From Negativicutes bacterium (GTDB taxonomy: Bacteria; Bacillota_C; Negativicutes; Sporomusales_B; JARLHX01), in assembly GCA_031292035.1 (NCBI GenBank), contig JARLHX010000251.1:1-17513 (forward strand): 17,513 nucleotides of DNA, in the 5' to 3' direction. Each line of letters opens with the position of its first letter. Positions within the stretch are counted from its first letter, which is position 1. Below, in pieces: positions 14,263 to 17,513 of this stretch. The translations under genes and the position numbers were made by a program. The notes under the pieces are model-generated. The model was not told the origin of the DNA, did no database searches, and saw nothing but the letters and a program-made list of their open reading frames with translations.

Positions 14263-14967
14263 ATGGAACAACTTGGCGTCATCGGTTTTAAAGTAGTGGC
14301 CGTGATGGCGGTCTTGCTTATCGTTTGGCTGGCAATGGGTAGCCGGCAGTTGGGAGACCTATCGCCTTTCGACTTCATTGTATCGATTACCGCCGGAACG
14401 GTGGCCGGAGCCGGCATTGCCGACCCGCGTATCGGTTTGGCGGAAACCATTGTAGCCCTCATCCTGCTTGCCGGTCTGCAGATCATTCTGAGCTGGATAT
14501 CGCTTAAATTTCGCGTTGTTCATAACAAGTTAAACTATAATCCCACCGTTTTGGTGGAAAATGGTCAGATCATCAAAGCGAACTTAAAAGCAGTACGTCT
14601 GACAGCGGAAATGCTGCTGCAACTGCTCCGGGAGAAGGATGTTTTCGATGTTACCGAAGTCGAACTGGCGGTCTTAGAACCCCACGGCAAGCTTAGTGTG
14701 TTGCGTAAAGCCGAATTCCTGCCGCTGACAGCAAGGCAGATGAATGTATCCGTAGCTCCGAATAAAATCCTCACCCCCGTCATTTTAGAAGGCCATCTAC
14801 AGGATGCCGTGCTCAGGAAGATGGGCTTTAGTCAGCGGCAAATCGTCGAACTGGAAGAAAAATGCGGAGCCGATTTGCAGAATATCTTTATTGCTTTTAT
14901 GGACAAAGACCGGCAACTCTATATTGTGAATGAGGACGCCCGGGATAGCGGGGCGTTTTTGCACTGA
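14263..14967 (+). CDS. DUF421 / YetF-family membrane protein
   Basis: This 234-residue protein has three hydrophobic segments within the first 85 residues (VVAVMAVLLIVWLAMG; the segment near FDFIVSITAGTVAGAGI; ETIVALILLAGLQIILSWI). They are followed by a soluble domain with NPTVLVENGQIIKANLKAVRL and EVELAVLEPHGKLSVLRKAE, the usual YetF/YdfR pattern. Family members are widespread in spore-formers, often in spore membranes, and their biochemical role is not settled here. ATG 14263 has a very strong AGGAGGAGGA site directly before it. I see no good promoter between 14200 and 14250. A terminator hairpin lies inside its 3' end. Confidence 0.9.
   Translation: MEQLGVIGFKVVAVMAVLLIVWLAMGSRQLGDLSPFDFIVSITAGTVAGAGIADPRIGLAETIVALILLAGLQIILSWISLKFRVVHNKLNYNPTVLVENGQIIKANLKAVRLTAEMLLQLLREKDVFDVTEVELAVLEPHGKLSVLRKAEFLPLTARQMNVSVAPNKILTPVILEGHLQDAVLRKMGFSQRQIVELEEKCGADLQNIFIAFMDKDRQLYIVNEDARDSGAFLH
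14936..14960 (+). terminator. intrinsic terminator inside the end of the YetF-like gene
   Basis: ACGCCC (14936-14941) pairs with GGGCGT (14951-14956), with a possible extra G-C pair and one bulged G, followed by a T tract up to 14960. All of it lies within the coding sequence. The stop codon follows at 14965-14967. Confidence 0.6.
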
Positions 14968-14981
14968 AAAAGGAAATCGCT

Positions 14982-15011
14982 TTGAAAAACGCGAAATGCC
15001 TATCAGATTAT
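14982..15011 (+). promoter_or_regulatory. possible promoter of the Nudix gene
   Basis: TTGAAA (14982-14987), 18 bases, GATTAT (15006-15011, four of six). It is moderate in quality but well placed after a terminator and 38 bases before the start codon. Confidence 0.4.
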
Positions 15012-15048
15012 ACCGGAGCGATTAGGTTGGCAGAATAGGCGGTATGGT

Positions 15049-15581
15049 ATGACGGAGCAGCGATTTCGGTTTTGTCCCAAATGCGGAGGGGCACTGAATT
15101 ATCAGGAAGTCAATACTCGCCACCGGCTGGTGTGTGCCGTCTGCCGCTACATCCTGTACGAAAACCCTGTCGTCGGAGTGGCGGGGATTGTGCTTGACAG
15201 GGACCGCATTTTGTTGGGACGCCGGGCCGCTGGCGCCACCTATCCCGCCTATGGTGCATACCCTGTGGGTATGTTGAATATGACGAAGATGTGCAAAGGG
15301 CCATTCAGCGGGAGTTCCTTGAGGAAACAGGGCTGATCATTGCCCTGGATGGTGTTTTCACCGCTCTGTCCAACTGGCACAATCCTGAGGTGCATACTGT
15401 TGGTATCTGGTTTATGGCCCGCGTTGTTGGCGGCGAACTTCGACCAGGTGACGATGTTGATGCGGTAGATTATTTTCCGCTGTCCGCACCGCCGCCGCTG
15501 GCATTTCCAACCGATCATCAGGTAATCGAGTTGCTGATAAACTCGGCGAAGAATTGCAAATTGGCACAGCCTGTATTATAA
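15049..15581 (+). pseudogene. zinc-ribbon Nudix hydrolase, frameshifted
   Basis: Two reading frames together encode one Nudix protein. The first part (ATG 15049 onward) has a zinc ribbon, Cys9, Cys12, Cys29 and Cys32 (CPKCGG ... CAVC), then GVAGIVLDRDRILLGRRAAG. The rest is in the -1 frame: LWCIPCGYVEYDEDV and REFLEETGL make the full Nudix box GX5EX7REUXEEXGU. The break lies near 15247, where CCCGCC would need to be CCCGGCC (one more G) to give a continuous TYPGLWCIPCGYVE. Restored, it would be about 177 residues. Zinc-ribbon Nudix enzymes cleave nucleoside diphosphate derivatives such as NADH or ADP-ribose. As it stands, the product lacks the catalytic box. A single-base sequencing error is a real alternative. 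Confidence 0.87.
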
Positions 15582-15582
15582 T
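15554..15582 (+). promoter_or_regulatory. promoter of uppP
   Basis: TTGCAA (15554-15559), 17 bases, TATAAT (15577-15582). It lies within the end of the Nudix frame, whose stop codon TAA is inside the -10 box. The leader to the uppP start is about 95 nt. Confidence 0.85.
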
Positions 15583-15683
15583 TAATTCGTTTTTAGATTC
15601 AAAGGCTCACTCCAATTGCCTGGCTGCCGAGGTATTGGGCAGTGCATGGCGGGAAATACGGGGCTAAAGGAGAAACTGGCACT

Positions 15684-16502
15684 ATGCTGTGGTTTATCGC
15701 TATCGTTTTAGGAATTGTGCAAGGAATCGGAGAATTTCTGCCGATATCCAGTTCGGCTCACCTGATCATCGTTCGCTGGCTGTTTGACTGGGACGGCATT
15801 ATCAACCAGGCGGGCGGCAATATTGACATTGCCCTTGATGTGGCCCTGCATGTCGGCACTCTGGTCGCGGTGCTCACCTACTTTTACCGGGACTGGCTGA
15901 GGCTGACCATCGACGGTCTGACTACAGGCTTTAAAACCCAGGAAGGCAAAATGTTTTGGTATCTAGTGATGGCCACCATCCCGGGCGGGGTGGCTGGACT
16001 TCTGCTGGAATCTACAGTCGAGAAACTATTCCGCTCCCAGCCGCTCATTATCGCAGCCGGTCTTGCCATCATGGGCGTTGTTCTTTATTTTGTGGACAAG
16101 CTGGCGGTCCAGCGGTTCAATTTAGGAAAAATCACCTTCCTCCAGGCCCTCTTGATTGGTATTTCCCAAGCTTTCGCCTTGATCCCGGGAGTGTCGCGTT
16201 CAGGAATTACCATGACTACGGCCCGGATGCTCGGCTTTACCCGCGAAGCAGCCGCTAAATTTTCCTTTTTGTTGTCGACGCCGATTATTGCCGGCGCCGC
16301 CCTGAAACACACCCCTGACATCATCAACAATATTTTCAATCCGCTCTTTCTGGTCGGCACCGTCATTTCAGCGATCGTCGGGCTGTTTTGTATCAGCTTT
16401 CTATTGCGCTACCTCCGCACAAATAACTTTGCCGTATTTGCTGTCTATCGTTTAGCCATGGCGTTGCTGATCGTTGGCGTGTATTATGTCAGAGGTGCGT
16501 AA
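15684..16502 (+). CDS. uppP: undecaprenyl-diphosphate phosphatase
   Basis: UppP (BacA) removes a phosphate from undecaprenyl diphosphate in the cytoplasmic membrane, recycling the lipid carrier for peptidoglycan synthesis. High copy number gives bacitracin resistance. The 272-residue protein is strongly hydrophobic with about eight helices. The signature LGIVQGIGEFLPISSSAHL contains Gln13 and Glu17 of the (E/Q)XXXE motif and His26. PGVSRSG is at 168-174 with Arg172. ATG 15684 follows AAGGAG (15667-15672), and the extra upstream residues of the open frame are not conserved in type. It has its own promoter. Its substrate is an end product of the isoprenoid pathway served by ispDF. Confidence 0.97.
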   Translation: MLWFIAIVLGIVQGIGEFLPISSSAHLIIVRWLFDWDGIINQAGGNIDIALDVALHVGTLVAVLTYFYRDWLRLTIDGLTTGFKTQEGKMFWYLVMATIPGGVAGLLLESTVEKLFRSQPLIIAAGLAIMGVVLYFVDKLAVQRFNLGKITFLQALLIGISQAFALIPGVSRSGITMTTARMLGFTREAAAKFSFLLSTPIIAGAALKHTPDIINNIFNPLFLVGTVISAIVGLFCISFLLRYLRTNNFAVFAVYRLAMALLIVGVYYVRGA

Positions 16503-16575
16503 ATGACCTTGGGGCGGCTTTGTCAATAATGGGGCGGGAAAGTCTCTGTATCGATAAGAAAAATTTATAATCTGT

Positions 16576-16590
16576 TAGCAAAATTTGCTA
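16576..16590 (+). repeat. inverted repeat after uppP
   Basis: TAGCAAA-A-TTTGCTA is a perfect 7-1-7 inverted repeat in the region between uppP and the tRNA genes. No T tract follows, so it is not an obvious terminator; it may be a protein-binding site. No clear terminator of uppP is seen in 16503-16600. Confidence 0.5.
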
Positions 16591-16601
16591 TGGAATACCT
16601 A

Positions 16602-16630
16602 TTGCCAGCAGGGCGATGATATGCTACACT
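16602..16630 (+). promoter_or_regulatory. upstream promoter of the tRNA cluster
   Basis: TTGCCA (16602-16607), 17 bases, TACACT (16625-16630), with a TGC extended -10. It lies about 140 bases before the first tRNA and upstream of the stronger promoter. Confidence 0.6.
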
Positions 16631-16707
16631 TATATCTCGTCAGGCGCAGGCTAAATGACAAGGAAACACACCAGGGTAATTACCAATAAGAACCAGCGAT
16701 CATTGTA

Positions 16708-16736
16708 TTGACATAACAAGCTGGTTATTATATAAT
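16708..16736 (+). promoter_or_regulatory. consensus promoter of the tRNA cluster
   Basis: Perfect TTGACA (16708-16713), 17 bases, perfect TATAAT (16731-16736), 32 bases before the first tRNA, as expected for a stable RNA promoter. The -10 box sits in a 16-bp palindrome (16724-16739). Confidence 0.95.
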
Positions 16737-16767
16737 AACTTTTGTCACTATCACAGGGTTCTGCTGC

Positions 16768-16843
16768 GCTGGCGTAGCTCAATTGGTAGAGCAGCTGACT
16801 TGTAATCAGCAGGTTGGGGGTTCAATTCCTCTCGCCAGCTCCA
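16768..16843 (+). tRNA. tRNA-Thr (TGT)
   Basis: The acceptor arms GCTGGCG and CGCCAGC pair fully. The anticodon loop CTTGTAA, between GCTGA and TCAGC, has anticodon TGT (16801-16803), which reads ACA. The T arm TTCAATTC is normal and CCA is encoded. Confidence 0.97.
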
Positions 16844-16852
16844 CTGAAATAT

Positions 16853-16937
16853 GGAGGGGTTCCCGAGTGGCTAAAGGGAGCAGACTGTAAATCTGCCGGC
16901 TTCGCCTTCGCTGGTTCGAATCCAGCCCCCTCCACCA
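16853..16937 (+). tRNA. tRNA-Tyr (GTA)
   Basis: An 85-nt class II tRNA with a long variable arm (after 16895). The acceptor stem is GGAGGGG/CCCCTCC, the anticodon is GTA (16887-16889) in loop CTGTAAA, the discriminator is A, and CCA is encoded. Confidence 0.97.
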
Positions 16938-16984
16938 TTAAGTCCGGAGCATCACAACCTGGAAACCTGGATTTTCCTTTACAT

Positions 16985-17061
<77 letters not shown>

Positions 17062-17070
17062 GTTTATACT

Positions 17071-17118
17071 GGTTATCTTGGAGCGTCGGCCATATGCCGG
17101 AGTGCCAAATGGATAACC
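17071..17118 (+). repeat. long imperfect hairpin between tRNA-fMet and tRNA-Thr
   Basis: Nested inverted arms: GGTTATC (17071-17077) with GATAACC (17112-17118), TTGG (17078-17081) with CCAA (17105-17108), and CGGC (17087-17090) with GCCG (17096-17099) over a CATAT loop. It fills most of the 67-base spacer, and no T tract follows. It may be a processing signal in the tRNA precursor. Confidence 0.7.
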
Positions 17119-17127
17119 GTTTCACAA

Positions 17128-17203
17128 GCTGGTGTAGCTCAGTTGGTAGAGCGTATCCTTGGTAAGGATAAGGTCACCGGTTCAATCCCGGTCACTAGCT
17201 CCA
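17128..17203 (+). tRNA. tRNA-Thr (GGT)
   Basis: The acceptor stem GCTGGTG/CACTAGC has one G-T pair. Anticodon GGT (17161-17163) in loop TTGGTAA reads ACC and ACT. CCA is encoded. Confidence 0.97.
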
Positions 17204-17211
17204 TTTTATTT

Positions 17212-17288
17212 GGCGGTGTAGCTCAGTTGGCTAGAGCAATCGGTTCATACCCGATGTGTCCGCGGTTCAAATCCGTGCACCGCCACCA
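17212..17288 (+). tRNA. elongator tRNA-Met (CAT)
   Basis: The acceptor stem GGCGGTG/CACCGCC is fully paired, unlike an initiator. Anticodon CAT is at 17246-17248 and CCA is encoded. The body resembles Bacillus elongator tRNA-Met. A tRNA-Ile2 with a modified CAT anticodon is the less likely alternative. Confidence 0.93.
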
Positions 17289-17301
17289 CCACAAGACCAA
17301 T

Positions 17302-17325
17302 ACCTCGCGTGAGCGGGGTTTTTTA
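17302..17325 (+). terminator. intrinsic terminator after the tRNA cluster
   Basis: ACCTCGC (17302-17308), GTGA loop, GCGGGGT (17313-17319), then a run of T. One pair is T-G. It separates the tRNAs from tuf, perhaps incompletely. Confidence 0.85.
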
Positions 17326-17353
17326 TTTTATTTAATTAATTGTCTGGCTTGCT

Positions 17354-17383
17354 TTGCAGCAGGAATTCAACCGTCACTATAGA
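17354..17383 (+). promoter_or_regulatory. possible promoter of tuf
   Basis: TTGCAG (17354-17359), 18 bases, TATAGA (17378-17383). A second -10-like box, TAAAAT, is at 17398-17403 without a good -35. A promoter is expected here after the tRNA terminator. Confidence 0.45.
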
Positions 17384-17449
17384 ATATGTGATTTTTGTAA
17401 AATACTAGAGGCGTTATCTCACACTCACACCGGTAAGGAGGCTAGTAAA

Positions 17450-17513
17450 ATGGCAAAGAAAAAGTTTGAGAGGACCAAACCGCACGTAAATATCGGCACC
17501 ATCGGCCACGTTG
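17450..17513 (+). CDS. tuf: elongation factor Tu, N-terminal fragment (cut by window edge)
   Basis: The first 21 residues, from ATG 17450, are the well-known EF-Tu N-terminus, with [19 protein letters not shown] leading into the GTP-binding P-loop region. The ribosome site AAGGAGG (17435-17441) lies eight bases upstream. EF-Tu carries aminoacyl-tRNAs to the ribosome. Its place behind a tRNA cluster is conserved in many bacteria. Confidence 0.97.
   Translation, partial: MAKKKFERTKPHVNIGTIGHV

Noticed and set aside
16956..16971. Tandem repeat AACCTGGA x2 between tRNA-Tyr and tRNA-fMet
   Set aside because: Two copies of eight bases in a short spacer are easily due to chance, and no further copies are seen.

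Overview
The window looks like chromosomal DNA of a spore-forming Firmicute, most likely class Negativicutes (Sporomusaceae-like). This assignment is an inference. It rests on the gene order ispD/ispF-gltX-cysE-cysS-mrnC-thyX-rlmB-(vanW-like)-rae1-sigH, a tRNA-Cys T-box, a SigH sporulation sigma factor, moderately GC-rich DNA and GTG/TTG starts. No rRNA is present to settle the genus, and I see no insertion sequence, prophage or CRISPR array.

Layout. 1-380: the 3' end of a methyl-accepting chemotaxis protein gene and its terminator. 381-1495: an AEC-type permease behind a folded leader. 1559-2746: one open frame encoding both IspD and IspF of the MEP isoprenoid pathway. 2743-3121: a small secreted protein with its own promoter, an inverted repeat before the ribosome site, and a terminator. 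3138-4697: gltX with a clear promoter. 4694-8365: a perfect-consensus promoter, a Cys-specific T-box leader (specifier TGC, acceptor-binding TGGA), then overlapping cysE-cysS-mrnC-thyX and a terminator. 8451-11116: rlmB, a VanW/G5 envelope protein and the Rae1/YacP nuclease. 11118-12014: sigH with a strong promoter, a terminator-like hairpin in its leader and a bidirectional terminator.

12043-15581 is more accessory. It holds a reverse-strand zinc-ribbon protein of unknown function, then a divergent two-gene unit: an unrecognised 107-residue protein and a BrxF-like P-loop protein without other BREX genes, preceded by a sigma-H-like promoter. Next come a 2-Cys peroxiredoxin with a PerR-like box just after its promoter, a DUF421/YetF membrane protein, and a zinc-ribbon Nudix hydrolase broken by an apparent one-base deletion.

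15684-17513: uppP (undecaprenyl-diphosphate phosphatase), then tRNA-Thr(TGT), Tyr(GTA), fMet(CAT), Thr(GGT), Met(CAT), and the start of tuf.

The backbone is housekeeping: aminoacyl-tRNA synthesis, cysteine supply, rRNA modification and RNA decay, isoprenoid and lipid-carrier supply, and tRNA plus elongation factor. The most interesting part is 12406-13627, where the orphan BrxF-like pair and the peroxiredoxin control region lie side by side.
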